Shown: positions 49,769 to 58,604 of the stretch, piece after piece
Layout of the letters: each line of letters starts with the position of its first letter
How positions within the stretch are numbered: position 1 is the stretch's first letter
The notes under the pieces: model-generated
What the model was told of the DNA's origin: nothing
What the model saw: only the letters and a program-made list of their open reading frames with translations
Database searches by the model: none
Position numbers and translations under genes: made by a program
Source: Streptomyces sp. NRRL F-525
GTDB taxonomy: Bacteria; Actinomycetota; Actinomycetes; Streptomycetales; Streptomycetaceae
DNA length: 64,000 nucleotides
Reading direction: 5' to 3'
Assembly: GCF_000716605.1 (NCBI RefSeq)
Contig: NZ_JNXE01000002.1
Span: forward strand, 124,001-188,000

Positions 49769-50445
49769 CCGCGGACCGCCCTCGTCCAGGGGGTGATGAG
49801 CCGTTGCACGAGCAGGAGAAGCAGGTCGGCGGCGATCGCGATCACCACGCACAGCACGGACGCGGTGAGCACCTGTGCCTTGAAGTAGGTGTTCATGCCC
49901 GCGTAGATGAGGTTGCCGAGTCCCCCGAAGCCGACGATCGCACCGACCGTGACCAGCGAGACCGCCGAGACGGTGGCGATGCGGAGGCCTGCCATCGCGG
50001 CGGGCAGCGCGAGGGGCAGTTCCACGGTGAGAAGGAGGCGGATCGGGCCGTAGCCCATGCCGCGTGCGGCCTGTCGGGTCTCCTCGGGTACGGCGCGCAG
50101 GCCCGCGAGGATGTTGCGGACGAGCAGGGTGAGCGAGTAGAGGACGAGTCCGGCGACGACGAGGGTGGCCGAGAGGCCGTAGACCGGCAGGAGCAGGGAG
50201 AACATCGCGAGGGACGGGATCGTGTAGAGGATCGTCGTCACCGCGAGCACCGGTCCCGCGGCCCAGCCCCAGCGGCGGGCCACCACCGCGAGCGGGAGGG
50301 CGATCGCCAGGCCGATGAGCACCGAGATCGCGGTCAGTTGCAGATGCTGGACGACCGCGTCGACGAGGATGTGGCGGCGGGTGCTGAGGTACTCGCCGCA
50401 GATCCACTCGTTGCGGGCGAGGCAGTCGTCCGGGGGCGCGGTCAC
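49765..50445 (-). CDS. Osmoprotectant ABC transporter permease
   Basis: The 226-residue protein has five or six transmembrane helices and an EAA-like loop AARGMGYGPIRLLLTVELPL, nearly identical in style to the downstream permease. The first residues (ARNEWICGEYLSTRRH) include the WICGEY run common at the N-terminus of OpuCB-type permeases. It begins with GTG and is the first gene of the permease/binding-protein operon. The ATPase is encoded 4 kb away on the opposite strand. Confidence 0.9.
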   Translation of the reverse strand: MTAPPDDCLARNEWICGEYLSTRRHILVDAVVQHLQLTAISVLIGLAIALPLAVVARRWGWAAGPVLAVTTILYTIPSLAMFSLLLPVYGLSATLVVAGLVLYSLTLLVRNILAGLRAVPEETRQAARGMGYGPIRLLLTVELPLALPAAMAGLRIATVSAVSLVTVGAIVGFGGLGNLIYAGMNTYFKAQVLTASVLCVVIAIAADLLLLLVQRLITPWTRAVRG

Positions 50446-50507
50446 AGGTCCATTGCATCGGGCGGGGCCGGGGGTGGCGCGTTCTGGTGACCCGTACGGG
50501 CGGTGGC

Positions 50508-50876
50508 TCAGGGGTTCCAGTAGGTGGAGAGGGAGGCGATGAAGGCCGCGGCGGAGGTGAGGACGACGAGTTGGGTGACGGCCGTGGTCCAGAGGCGGCA
50601 GGCGATGGCCAGGGCCACGGTCACGGCCTCGACCCGGCAGAGGAACAGGACGCAGTCGTACTGGTAGGAGAGGGCGGTGGAGTCCGCCGGGCCGGGGTAG
50701 CCCATCCAGTCCTCCGTGAAGACGCCGTCACCGCCCAGCGCGAGGATCGCCGCGACGAGGAGGACGTCCAGGCCGACGAGCAGCGCGCAGAGGACTCCGT
50801 CGGTTCGCCGGTGTCCGGGAGAGCGGCGCAGGACACGCTGCGAGAAGCCGGCCGCGGGGGTGTCCTGGTCCGTCAT
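50508..50876 (-). CDS. Small membrane protein, three helices
   Basis: The 122-residue product is not recognised. A basic N-terminus (SQRVLRRSPGHRRTDG) is followed by a helix near residues 30-48 (LLVGLDVLLVAAILALGG), an external acidic loop (DWMGYPGPADS), and two further helices near 78-120. Its ATG overlaps the stop of the DUF4232 gene, so the two are co-translated and may form a complex in the membrane. Confidence 0.7.
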   Translation of the reverse strand: MTDQDTPAAGFSQRVLRRSPGHRRTDGVLCALLVGLDVLLVAAILALGGDGVFTEDWMGYPGPADSTALSYQYDCVLFLCRVEAVTVALAIACRLWTTAVTQLVVLTSAAAFIASLSTYWNP

Positions 50877-51454
50877 CGGGTGCCTCCGGTGGTGCGCCAC
50901 GGTCCGACGCCGAGTCTGCCTGTGGTCCCGAGGTCGATTCCGCTGTGCGGTGTCAGGAGGGCCGGAGCCGATCCGGACCGCGCCGCGACCGTCAGATACG
51001 GAACGTGGGCCGCGTCGGCGGAGCCGGTGGTGGTGTTGCGCCACAGCAGGCCGGCAAAGGCTCGTTCGCCGGGTGCCAGCGTCACCGCGCCCGGCGGGTC
51101 GTCGAACCCGGTCACCTTGGCGATTCCGCCGCTGCCGTGGATCACCGACACGCCGGACAGGATCTGCTGGTCCTGGTCGAGGAGCCGGATCTCGGGGTAG
51201 CCCTGGACGCGGTAGGCGCGGGTGCCGCAGTTCTCCAGAGTGAGGTCCATGGCGCGCAGGCCCAGCGCGGGGTTCACCGGTCCGGCCGTGACCCGGATGC
51301 CCTCCTGCGGGCAGACGGGGCCCGGCTTCGACAGTCCGGCGGCGGGATCGTCGTAGGCCACGTCCGCGACCGTCCAGATGGCGCTCCCGGCGAGGAGCCC
51401 CACCGCCGCGATCAGCACGGTGTCGTACACGTTTCTCGGCATCCTTCTCGGCAT
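50873..51454 (-). CDS. Membrane-anchored DUF4232-like protein
   Basis: The 193-residue protein has one N-terminal hydrophobic helix (TVLIAAVGLLAGSAIWTV). An extracellular domain of the DUF4232 kind follows: MDLTLENCGTRAYRVQGYPEI with a Cys paired to PVCPQEG, and FAGLLWRNTTTG. DUF4232 domains are immunoglobulin-like and common on actinobacterial surfaces, with no known activity. The signal helix is not followed by a clear cleavage site. It is divergent from an ABC exporter and translationally linked to a small membrane protein. Confidence 0.75.
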   Translation of the reverse strand: MPRRMPRNVYDTVLIAAVGLLAGSAIWTVADVAYDDPAAGLSKPGPVCPQEGIRVTAGPVNPALGLRAMDLTLENCGTRAYRVQGYPEIRLLDQDQQILSGVSVIHGSGGIAKVTGFDDPPGAVTLAPGERAFAGLLWRNTTTGSADAAHVPYLTVAARSGSAPALLTPHSGIDLGTTGRLGVGPWRTTGGTR

Positions 51455-51666
51455 CCGCAGAGTCGATCAAGACGGGGGCCGGGACCGCTGTGGCGGAAGC
51501 CATACCTCCGGTCACAGCCCTGTCACAGCTGGTGCTGCGGACCCGACCCCGGGGGGTGTCGCTGAGTACACCCCGCGATACGGGTTCTGCGCCCAATGTG
51601 CGTAACCGGCGCTCTCCGTAACGTCGTTGGCGAGGCACAGGGCGTGCCGCACGGAGGGTGAGGGCG

Positions 51667-52449
51667 ATGTTTCGCACCGCACGACGCACGCACGACAAGG
51701 GACCCGCCGCCGAGGCGCTGCGGCTGGTCAAGGTGAGCAGGACCTACGGCCGTGACGACAGCGCGGTGACCGCGCTGGACGGGGTCACGCTGAGCCTGGA
51801 GCGCGGGACGTTCACGGCGGTGATGGGGCCTTCGGGGTCCGGCAAGTCGACGCTGTTGCAGTGCGCGGCGGGGCTCGACCGGCCGGACAGCGGGATCGTG
51901 ATGGTCGACGGCGCGGAGATGACGGGCGGGAGCGAGGCCGAGCTGACGCGGTTCCGGCGGAGTCGGATCGGGTTCGTGTTCCAGCAGTACAACCTGCTCG
52001 ACACGCTCACCGTCGCGCAGAACACCGTGCTGCCGCTGAAGCTCGCCGGGCGGCGCGTCGACCGGCGGCGGGCCCAGCAGGTCCTGACCGCGGTCGGTCT
52101 CGGCGACCGGCTCGGCCACCGCCCCGACCAGCTCTCCGGCGGTCAGCGGCAGCGGGTCGCCATCGCCCGCGCGCTGGTCACCGAACCCCGGGTGATCTTC
52201 GCGGACGAGCCGACCGGCGCCCTGGACACGCGCAGCGCGCGGGGTGTGCTGCTGCTGTTGCAGGAGGCGGTGCGGGTGCACGGGCGGACCGTGGTGATGG
52301 TGACGCACGACCCGGTCGCCGCCTCGTACGCCGACTCGGTGGTGTTCCTCGCGGACGGCAGGCTCGCCGGCCGGATGCACGCGCCGACCGTCGACGCGGT
52401 CGCCGAACGGCTGGCGCACCTGGGCGACGACGTGCCGGCGGGGGTGTGA
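51667..52449 (+). CDS. ABC exporter ATPase (MacB/LolD-type)
   Basis: The 260-residue protein has a single ABC domain with Walker A GPSGSGKST, Q-loop FVFQQYNLLDTLTV, signature LSGGQRQR and Walker B VIFADEPTGALD. The whole is typical of LolD/MacB-type ATPases that partner FtsX-like permeases. GGAGG precedes the ATG at 51667; a GTG three codons upstream is the alternative. The permease gene follows after three bases. Such pairs often export lipopeptides or peptide antibiotics or confer resistance to them. Confidence 0.9.
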   Translation: MFRTARRTHDKGPAAEALRLVKVSRTYGRDDSAVTALDGVTLSLERGTFTAVMGPSGSGKSTLLQCAAGLDRPDSGIVMVDGAEMTGGSEAELTRFRRSRIGFVFQQYNLLDTLTVAQNTVLPLKLAGRRVDRRRAQQVLTAVGLGDRLGHRPDQLSGGQRQRVAIARALVTEPRVIFADEPTGALDTRSARGVLLLLQEAVRVHGRTVVMVTHDPVAASYADSVVFLADGRLAGRMHAPTVDAVAERLAHLGDDVPAGV

Positions 52450-52452
52450 GCG

Positions 52453-53763
52453 ATGTTCATCCTGGCGATGCGTTCGATCCGGCAGCGGCCGGGCCGGTTC
52501 CTGGCGACCCTGCTGGCCGCGTTCCTGGGCGCGGCGATCATCATGACGTTCAACTCCCTTCAGGACACGGCGAATCGGCATGGCGTCGACTCGGTCAGCG
52601 CCGACACGCTGTCCACGTCGGCGAGTGTGGTCGGCGGCTACGGCACCCTGCTCGTCTTCTTCGCCGTCGCGTCGACGCTGACCGTCAACGTCCGCCAGCG
52701 CTCAAGGGAGTTGGAGACCCTGCGCTGTTCGGGGGCGACCCCGGCGCAGCTGAAGCGGATGGTCGTGGGTGAGGCGGTGGCCGTCGCCCTGCTGGGCACG
52801 GTCCTCGCCGTGGGCCCCGCGATGCTCGGCGGCCGGGCACTGCTCGGGGCGTTCAAGGACAGCGGTCAGGTGGCCCGGTCCGTCGACTACTCCTTCGGCC
52901 CCTTCGCCCTCCAATCCGGCCTGGGCATCACGCTGTTGGCCGCTGCGGGCGCCGCGTTCCTGGCCGTACGGCGGGCGACACGCGGGCAGCGGCGGCAGGG
53001 CCGGGCGCGGACGTTCCTCGCCTACGCCGCGCTCGTCGCCGGCGTGGTGTCGGTGACGGCGACCTTCGCCTTCTCCGCCACGGACGCGGCGTTGATGGCG
53101 GCGCCGGCGTACGGCGCGATCCTGCTCTCGGTCGGCCTGGCGCTGCTGGCGCCGCGGCTGCTGAAGGGCCTGCTGGACCGGCTCCAACTGGCGGGCGCGA
53201 GCGGGTGGTTGGCGGTCCGCAATCTGCGCGAGCGGGCCGACCAGCTCGCCGGGATGCTGATGTCGCTGATCCTGTTCACCGCGGTGTCCACGGCCACGCT
53301 GTACATGCAGGCGGTGGAGAGCGACGCGGTGAAAGCCTCGGGCCTGACGAAGTCGGTGGACGCGAAGAACCTGGAGACCCTCAACTTCACGGTCGTCGGC
53401 ATCATCGTGGTCTTCGTCTGCGTGATGCTGGTCAACTCCCTGTACGCGGCGACGACTTACCGCGCCCGTGAGTTCGGCGGGCAGCGGCTGGCGGGAGCGA
53501 CTCCGGGGCAGGTGCTGCGCACGGTCGGCACGGAGACGGCGATCCTCACGGTCACCGGCGTCCTGTCCGGCACGGCGGCCGCGCTGGCGGGGATCATCCC
53601 GTTCACCGTGGTCCGCACGGACTCGGTGCTCCCGCACCAGGGGCTCGGAATCTGGCTGGCGGTCGTCGCGGTGGCGGCGACGGTGACGCTGGGGACGAGC
53701 CTGCTGACGGCACGGCGTGTGCTGCGTACACCGGCGGTGGAGGCGGTGGCACTGGCCGCGTGA
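52453..53763 (+). CDS. FtsX-like ABC permease
   Basis: The 436-residue protein starts MFILAMRSIRQRPGRF, the usual cytoplasmic N-terminal stretch of FtsX/MacB-type permeases. About eight to ten membrane helices follow, with FtsX domains near residues 50-170 (LRCSGATPAQLKRMVVGEA) and 300-430 (GQRLAGATPGQVLRTVGTE). No large extracellular domain is present, unlike MacB. It pairs with the ATPase before it. A 26-base perfect hairpin seven bases after the stop ends the operon. Confidence 0.9.
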   Translation: MFILAMRSIRQRPGRFLATLLAAFLGAAIIMTFNSLQDTANRHGVDSVSADTLSTSASVVGGYGTLLVFFAVASTLTVNVRQRSRELETLRCSGATPAQLKRMVVGEAVAVALLGTVLAVGPAMLGGRALLGAFKDSGQVARSVDYSFGPFALQSGLGITLLAAAGAAFLAVRRATRGQRRQGRARTFLAYAALVAGVVSVTATFAFSATDAALMAAPAYGAILLSVGLALLAPRLLKGLLDRLQLAGASGWLAVRNLRERADQLAGMLMSLILFTAVSTATLYMQAVESDAVKASGLTKSVDAKNLETLNFTVVGIIVVFVCVMLVNSLYAATTYRAREFGGQRLAGATPGQVLRTVGTETAILTVTGVLSGTAAALAGIIPFTVVRTDSVLPHQGLGIWLAVVAVAATVTLGTSLLTARRVLRTPAVEAVALAA

Positions 53764-53769
53764 GGACGA

Positions 53770-53825
53770 CCGGACCGCGGGTACGGGGCAGCCGTCGTAA
53801 CGGCTGCCCCGTACCCGCGGTCCGG
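53770..53825. terminator. 26-bp perfect stem-loop
   Basis: Arms 53770-53795 and 53800-53825 are perfect reverse complements with a CGTA loop. It lies seven bases after the FtsX permease stop and 54 bases before the convergent EF-hand gene's stop, so it can terminate both. There is no T-tract, common in Streptomyces. Confidence 0.85.
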
Positions 53826-53879
53826 CGTCCCCCTATGACGTCGTTCCTCGGCCGGCCCTGAACGACCGCCGCCGGTGTC

Positions 53880-54422
53880 TCACCCCGCGCCGATCGGGCC
53901 GCACATCAGGTTGCCGGGTTCGGCGGGGTCGTCGCTGATCCAGAACTGGGTCCACAGCAGGGCGAATTCGGGGCGGCTGAGGTAGCCGTCGGCGTCCTGG
54001 TCGAGCCGGTCGAAGACACCGCCGGTCTCCACGGGCCGCCCGTGCCAGGTGTCGACGAGACGCTGGTGCTCGCCGCGCGAGATGCGCCCGTCGGCGTTCT
54101 CGTCGACCGCGTCGAAGATGGTGTCGGCGGTGGCGGTGACGGCCTCGGGGATGGTCGGCAGGTGGTCCACCATCGCGAGGATGTCGTCCATGTCGATCCG
54201 GCCGTCCCGGTCCGTGTCCACGGTCTCCGCGAGATGCTGCCACCAGCCCTTCAGTACCCCGTCCACGCGCGCCGCCAGTTCCGATCCCTCTCGCACGCGC
54301 GGCAGCCGGCCCCAGCGGTCCGCCAGGGCCACGAAGTCCGCCTCCTCCAGATAGCCGTTGCCGTCCGCGTCGAACGCCTCGAACATGGCCCGGAGCTTGG
54401 TCCGCTGGAACTCGCTGGACAT
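53880..54422 (-). CDS. EF-hand calcium-binding protein (calerythrin-like)
   Basis: The 180-residue protein carries four EF-hand loops: DADGNGYLEEAD, DTDRDGRIDMDD, DENADGRISRGE and DQDADGYLSRPE. The last position is Asp in the first two loops and Glu in the others. The arrangement of two pairs resembles Streptomyces calerythrin and sarcoplasmic calcium-binding proteins. It is cytoplasmic, with no signal peptide, and probably buffers or senses calcium. GAGGAG precedes the ATG. It is divergent from the sirtuin gene. Confidence 0.93.
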   Translation of the reverse strand: MSSEFQRTKLRAMFEAFDADGNGYLEEADFVALADRWGRLPRVREGSELAARVDGVLKGWWQHLAETVDTDRDGRIDMDDILAMVDHLPTIPEAVTATADTIFDAVDENADGRISRGEHQRLVDTWHGRPVETGGVFDRLDQDADGYLSRPEFALLWTQFWISDDPAEPGNLMCGPIGAG

Positions 54423-54442
54423 CACATGTCTCCTCGCTCGCA

Positions 54443-54454
54443 GTACTTCAGTAC
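54443..54454. promoter_or_regulatory. Small palindrome before the EF-hand gene
   Basis: GTACTTCAGTAC has five-base perfect arms around TC and sits 21 bases upstream of the EF-hand start. It may be a small operator, but short palindromes of this size also occur by chance. Confidence 0.3.
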
Positions 54455-54640
54455 CGAGGACATGCTTTCCGCGGCCGACCGCCCCGCAACGGCGCTCGGG
54501 CTCACCCCGGCGGGTGCCCGCGCGCCCACGCGCCCGCCCGATGCGCCGGGCGCCGGTTTGGTGGCGGTGGACGGAAGACCGTACCCCTGCAACCGTCCAC
54601 GCCCGCCGAGAGCCGCCGCCGATTCCGTACCCTTGGCGGC

Positions 54641-55540
54641 ATGCGCATGCGCCCCACCCTGAGCTGGACCCCCTCGGCGGCGGACCTGCTGCCCGGCACC
54701 ACCGACCTGGAGCCGGTCGTCGACGCGCTGAGCGCCGGCGGTGTGCTGGTGCTCAGCGGGGCGGGCCTCTCCACGGAGTCGGGCATCCCCGACTACCGGG
54801 GCGAGGGCGGGAGCCTGAGCCGGCACACCCCTATGACCTACCAGGACTTCACCGCGAGCGCGCACGCCCGGCGCCGGTACTGGGCACGCAGCCACCTCGG
54901 CTGGCGCACCTTCGGCCGGGCCCGCCCCAACGCGGGACACCTGGCGGTGGCCGCCTTCGCCCGGAGCACCCGCGTCTCGGGCGTGATCACCCAGAACGTC
55001 GACGGCCTGCACCAGGCCGCCGGCAGCGAGGAGGTCGTGGAGCTCCACGGCAGCCTGGACCGGGTCGTGTGCCTCTCCTGCCGCGCCATCAGCCCGCGCC
55101 GCGAACTCGCCCGGCGCCTGGAGGCCGAGAACCCGGGCTACGACCCGATCGCCGCCGGGATCAACCCGGACGGCGACGCGGACCTCACCGACGCGCAGGT
55201 CGGGGGCTTCCGCGTCGTGCCGTGCGCCGGCTGCGGGGGCGTCCTCAAACCGGACGTGGTGTTCTTCGGCGAGTCGGTTCCGCCGCAGCGCGTCGAGCAC
55301 TGCCGTCGGCTGGTCCGCGAGTCGGCCGCGCTGCTGGTCCTCGGCTCGTCGCTGACGGTGATGTCCGGGCTGCGGTTCGTCCGTCAGGCGTCACAGGAGG
55401 GCAAGCCGGTCCTCATCGTCAACCGGGACCCCACCCGGGGCGACCCGCACGCCCGTACCCGGGTCGCGCTGCCGTTGGGCACTGCCCTGACGACCGTCGC
55501 CGACCGGCTCGGCATCCCGGTCGGCGGGCAGGCGGACTGA
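54641..55540 (+). CDS. cobB: NAD-dependent protein deacetylase (sirtuin)
   Basis: The 299-residue protein has the Sir2 motifs GAGLSTESGIPDYRG (NAD binding), TQNVDGLH and ELHGS with the catalytic His. Its zinc ligands are CLSC and CAGC. GSSLTVMSG and VNRDPTR complete the Rossmann part. It removes acetyl or other acyl groups from lysines using NAD. No signal or membrane segment is seen. A hairpin follows after the stop. The gene begins a plus-strand unit divergent from the EF-hand gene. Confidence 0.94.
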   Translation: MRMRPTLSWTPSAADLLPGTTDLEPVVDALSAGGVLVLSGAGLSTESGIPDYRGEGGSLSRHTPMTYQDFTASAHARRRYWARSHLGWRTFGRARPNAGHLAVAAFARSTRVSGVITQNVDGLHQAAGSEEVVELHGSLDRVVCLSCRAISPRRELARRLEAENPGYDPIAAGINPDGDADLTDAQVGGFRVVPCAGCGGVLKPDVVFFGESVPPQRVEHCRRLVRESAALLVLGSSLTVMSGLRFVRQASQEGKPVLIVNRDPTRGDPHARTRVALPLGTALTTVADRLGIPVGGQAD

Positions 55541-55557
55541 GGAACAGGTCTGGACGG

Positions 55558-55575
55558 CGGCTTCGAACGAAGCCG
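55558..55575. terminator. Hairpin between sirtuin and TetR genes
   Basis: CGGCTTCG and CGAAGCCG are perfect eight-base arms around AA. It lies 18 bases after the sirtuin stop and 65 bases before the convergent TetR stop, and is the likely terminator. Confidence 0.65.
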
Positions 55576-55639
55576 GGATCAGCGGCGACGTCGGCGGCCC
55601 AAGACCCGCGCCCGCGGACCCGCTGTCGGTGATCGCCGT

Positions 55640-56209
55640 TCAGGCAACTCCCGCCGCATCCAGCAGAGTTCGCACGGTCTCCACGGTCAACCCGTCCAGG
55701 GACTCCAGCTTCGCACCCGCGCGGGCGCTCGCCCCGTCGAAGACCAGCATCAACTGCCGTGCCAACAACCCCGGATCACGCGCGCCCCCCAACTCGGCCT
55801 GCTCCCGAAACGCGTCCTTCAGCTTCTCCTTGGCAGCCCGGGCCACCACGCTCGCCGGATGCCCGGGATCCTTTAGCTCGACCATCGCGGCAAGGAAGGG
55901 ACAGCCCAGATACCCGGCCTCCGTCGACGACCTCTCCGCCTGCTCGAAGACGTACAGGATGCGCTCGCGCGGCGTATCGGCGTCATCCGGACCGGCCGTG
56001 AGCCGCGCCGCGTACCCAGGAGCCCGCCGCTCCAGGCTCGCGGCGAGCACCTCGTCCTTGCTGTCGAAGAGCTGGTACATCGACCGCTTCGAGACCCCGG
56101 CGGACTTGCACAGCGCCTCCACGCCGATGGAAACGCCGTCGCGGTAGAACAGCTCGGCCGCCGCGTCGAGCAGCCGGTCCCGGGGTGACGCCTTGTCTGT
56201 CGTGGCCAT
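55640..56209 (-). CDS. TetR family regulator
   Basis: The 189-residue protein has the TetR helix-turn-helix (PRDRLLDAAAELFYRDG, IGVEALCKSAGVSKRSMYQLFDSKDEVL) and a ligand domain with GYLGCPFLAAMVEL, a sequence also hinted at in the TetR at 21404. A perfect ACCGATCGGT palindrome lies 35 bases before its start, and two longer copies sit before the SDR gene at 58605-59306. These make the SDR its likely target, together with autoregulation. The inducer is unknown; SDR substrates such as aldehydes are a reasonable guess. Confidence 0.92.
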   Translation of the reverse strand: MATTDKASPRDRLLDAAAELFYRDGVSIGVEALCKSAGVSKRSMYQLFDSKDEVLAASLERRAPGYAARLTAGPDDADTPRERILYVFEQAERSSTEAGYLGCPFLAAMVELKDPGHPASVVARAAKEKLKDAFREQAELGGARDPGLLARQLMLVFDGASARAGAKLESLDGLTVETVRTLLDAAGVA

Positions 56210-56243
56210 ACTGCGAGGTTACCGCGCCACAAGCCAGGAGGAA

Positions 56244-56253
56244 ACCGATCGGT
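56244..56253. promoter_or_regulatory. ACCGATCGGT operator before the TetR gene
   Basis: The palindrome is flanked by GAA and GTA. It is 35 bases from the TetR start codon and matches the two copies at 59338 and 59374 and the one at 21382. Confidence 0.65.
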
Positions 56254-56376
56254 GTACGAGCTTGCGCGGGCAGCTGATCCCGGGTGACAGTGGGGGTGAA
56301 CAAGCGCTTAGATAGTGAGTCGGCCGCAGATGTTCAGCCGGCCGCCGCCGCACCACCGCGATCCGCCGGAGGCCCC

Positions 56377-57234
56377 GTGTTCCGTTCCGTCGACGAAGTC
56401 GCCGCTCGCCTCGCCGAGACCGGCTATCTGGCCTCGCCCGCGGTCGCCACGACCGTCTTCCTCGCCGACCGCCTGGGCAAGCCGCTCCTCGTCGAGGGCC
56501 CGGCCGGTGTCGGCAAGACCGAACTCGCCAAGGCGGTCGCCGAGGTCGCCGGCGCCGAGCTGGTCCGGCTCCAGTGCTACGAGGGCGTCGACGAGTCACG
56601 GGCGCTGTACGAGTGGAACCACGCCAAGCAGCTGCTGCGTATCAGCGCGGGCCGCGACGAGAGCTGGGACGAGACCCGGACCGACATCTTCAGCGAGGAG
56701 TTCCTCCTCCCCCGCCCGCTGCTCACGGCGATCCGCGGCGACGGCCCGAAGGTCCTGCTGATCGACGAGACCGACAAGGCCGACGTCGAGGTGGAGGGCC
56801 TGCTGCTGGAGGTCCTCAGCGACTTCCAGGTCACCGTCCCGGAGTTGGGCACGATCACCGCGACCCGCCGCCCCTTCGTGGTCCTCACCTCGAACGCCAG
56901 CCGCGAACTCTCCGAGGCTCTGCGCCGCCGCTGCCTGTTCCTCCATATCGGCTTCCCCGACGAGGAGTTGGAGCGTCGCATCGTACGGCTGAAGGTGCCG
57001 GGCCTCGGTGCGGCGCTGGCCGAGTCGGTGGTCCGGGTGGTCGGGGCGCTGCGCGAGATGGAGCTGCGGAAGGTGCCGTCGGTGGCCGAGACCATCGACT
57101 GGGCCCGCACCCTCCTGGCGCTCGGCGCCGACACCCTCGACGAGACGGTCGTACGGGACACCCTCGGCGTCCTCCTCAAGCATCAGGACGACATCCTGCG
57201 GGCCGCCGCGAAGCTCGACCTGGACGCCGTGTGA
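56377..57234 (+). CDS. MoxR family AAA+ ATPase
   Basis: The 285-residue protein has Walker A GPAGVGKT at about residues 41-48, Walker B VLLIDETDKAD near 125 and sensor LTSNASRELSEALRRRC. MoxR ATPases act as chaperones that insert cofactors or switch protein complexes, usually with a VWA partner. A GTG at 56377 with GGAGG seven bases upstream is chosen over a GTG 31 codons earlier. Its stop overlaps the next gene's GTG, so the pair is made together. Confidence 0.93.
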   Translation: MFRSVDEVAARLAETGYLASPAVATTVFLADRLGKPLLVEGPAGVGKTELAKAVAEVAGAELVRLQCYEGVDESRALYEWNHAKQLLRISAGRDESWDETRTDIFSEEFLLPRPLLTAIRGDGPKVLLIDETDKADVEVEGLLLEVLSDFQVTVPELGTITATRRPFVVLTSNASRELSEALRRRCLFLHIGFPDEELERRIVRLKVPGLGAALAESVVRVVGALREMELRKVPSVAETIDWARTLLALGADTLDETVVRDTLGVLLKHQDDILRAAAKLDLDAV

Positions 57235-58589
57235 CCGCCGCCGGTGTCACCGAGCGGCTGACGGGCCTCGTCGGGGCGCTGCGCGCACACGGTCTGCGCA
57301 TCGGTACCGGCGAGACCGTGGACGCGGCGATGGCCATGGAGGCGCTCGGGTTCGGCGACCGTGAGCTGCTGCGCGAGGGACTGGCCGCGACCCTGCTGCA
57401 CGGCACGGGCCAACGCCCGGTGTTCGACCCGGTCTTCGACCTCTACTTCCCGCGCGGCGTCGGAGCGCCCCAGGGTGAGCCCGCCGCCGACCGCGAGGAT
57501 CTCCGCGACCGGCTCGCGGCAGCGCTCGCCGCCAACGACCAAGCGCTGATGGGGCAGTTGGCCGCCGAGGCCGTCGACGGTTTCGGCGGCTACGGCAACT
57601 CCCCGACGTCGGACGGCTGGTCGTCGCACCAGACCCTGGAGTGGCTGCGTCCGCAGACGCTGCTGGCCCGGGTGCGGACGAGCATCCGGGCGGAGGGCGG
57701 ACAGTCCGGGTTCACCGACCGGCTGCTCGACGACGAGATCCGGCAGCGCATCGAGGGCTTCCGGCGGCAGGTCGCCCTGGAGGCGCGGCGGCGGGTCGCC
57801 GAGCGGCGCGGCCGGGACGAGATCGCGCGGCGGGCGATCGCGCCGACGGCCGACCGCGTCGACTTCCTGTTCGCCGGGCGGGCCCAACTGGCCGAACTGC
57901 GCAGGGCTGTTCAGCCCCTGGCTCGCAAGCTGGCCACCCGGCTCGCCGCGCGCCGCCGTCGTGCATCCCGGGGCACGATCGACCTCCGCCGCACGCTGCG
58001 CGGCTCACTGTCCACGGGCGGGGTGCCGATGCGGCCGGTGCTGCGCAGGCGCCGTCCTGTCCGCCCCGAACTGGTGCTGCTGTGCGATGTGTCGGGCTCG
58101 GTGTCGGGCTTCTCCGACTTCACGATGCTGCTGGTGCAGGCGCTGCACGACCAGTTCAGCAAGGTGCGCGTGTTCGCCTTCGTCAACCGCCTCGACGAGG
58201 TGACACCGCTGCTCGTGCACGGCACCGCCGACCCCGAGGGCCTCGGCACCCGCATCCGCGACGAGGCCACCCTCACCGGCTGGCACGGGAGCAGCGACTA
58301 CGGCGTCGCCCTGGGCGAGTTCGCCGAGCGGTACGGCGACGCGGTCGGCCCGCGTACGACCGTGTTCGTGCTCGGTGACGCCCGCACCAACATGAGCGAC
58401 CCGAATCTGCCCGCCGTCCGGCAGATCACCCAACGGGCCCGCCGGGTCTACTGGTTGAACCCCGAGCAGCGCACCCAGTGGGGCACCGGCGACTCGGCCG
58501 CGCCCGAATACGCGGAGCTGGTCGAGATGCACGAGTGCCGGAACGCGCAGCAACTCAGCGCGCTGGTGGGCCGGTTGCTGCCGATCTGA
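57231..58589 (+). CDS. VWA domain protein, CoxE/YehP-like
   Basis: The 452-residue protein has an N-terminal helical region, a basic middle (RRVAERRGRDEIARRA, ARRRRASRGTIDLRR) and a C-terminal von Willebrand A domain with the MIDAS sequence DVSGSVSGFS, a later TGWHGSSDYG and LGDARTN for metal binding. Such proteins partner MoxR ATPases in complexes that remodel a client protein. In Cox clusters the client is a carbon monoxide dehydrogenase, but none is present here, so the client is unknown. The GTG overlaps the MoxR stop. Confidence 0.9.
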   Translation: MTAAGVTERLTGLVGALRAHGLRIGTGETVDAAMAMEALGFGDRELLREGLAATLLHGTGQRPVFDPVFDLYFPRGVGAPQGEPAADREDLRDRLAAALAANDQALMGQLAAEAVDGFGGYGNSPTSDGWSSHQTLEWLRPQTLLARVRTSIRAEGGQSGFTDRLLDDEIRQRIEGFRRQVALEARRRVAERRGRDEIARRAIAPTADRVDFLFAGRAQLAELRRAVQPLARKLATRLAARRRRASRGTIDLRRTLRGSLSTGGVPMRPVLRRRRPVRPELVLLCDVSGSVSGFSDFTMLLVQALHDQFSKVRVFAFVNRLDEVTPLLVHGTADPEGLGTRIRDEATLTGWHGSSDYGVALGEFAERYGDAVGPRTTVFVLGDARTNMSDPNLPAVRQITQRARRVYWLNPEQRTQWGTGDSAAPEYAELVEMHECRNAQQLSALVGRLLPI

Positions 58590-58604
58590 GCACCGCCGGT
58601 CGGA

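Noticed and set aside
51598..51622. CGTAAC direct repeat before the ABC exporter gene
   Set aside because: Two short hexamers 16 bases apart without further conserved positions; too weak to call a regulator site.
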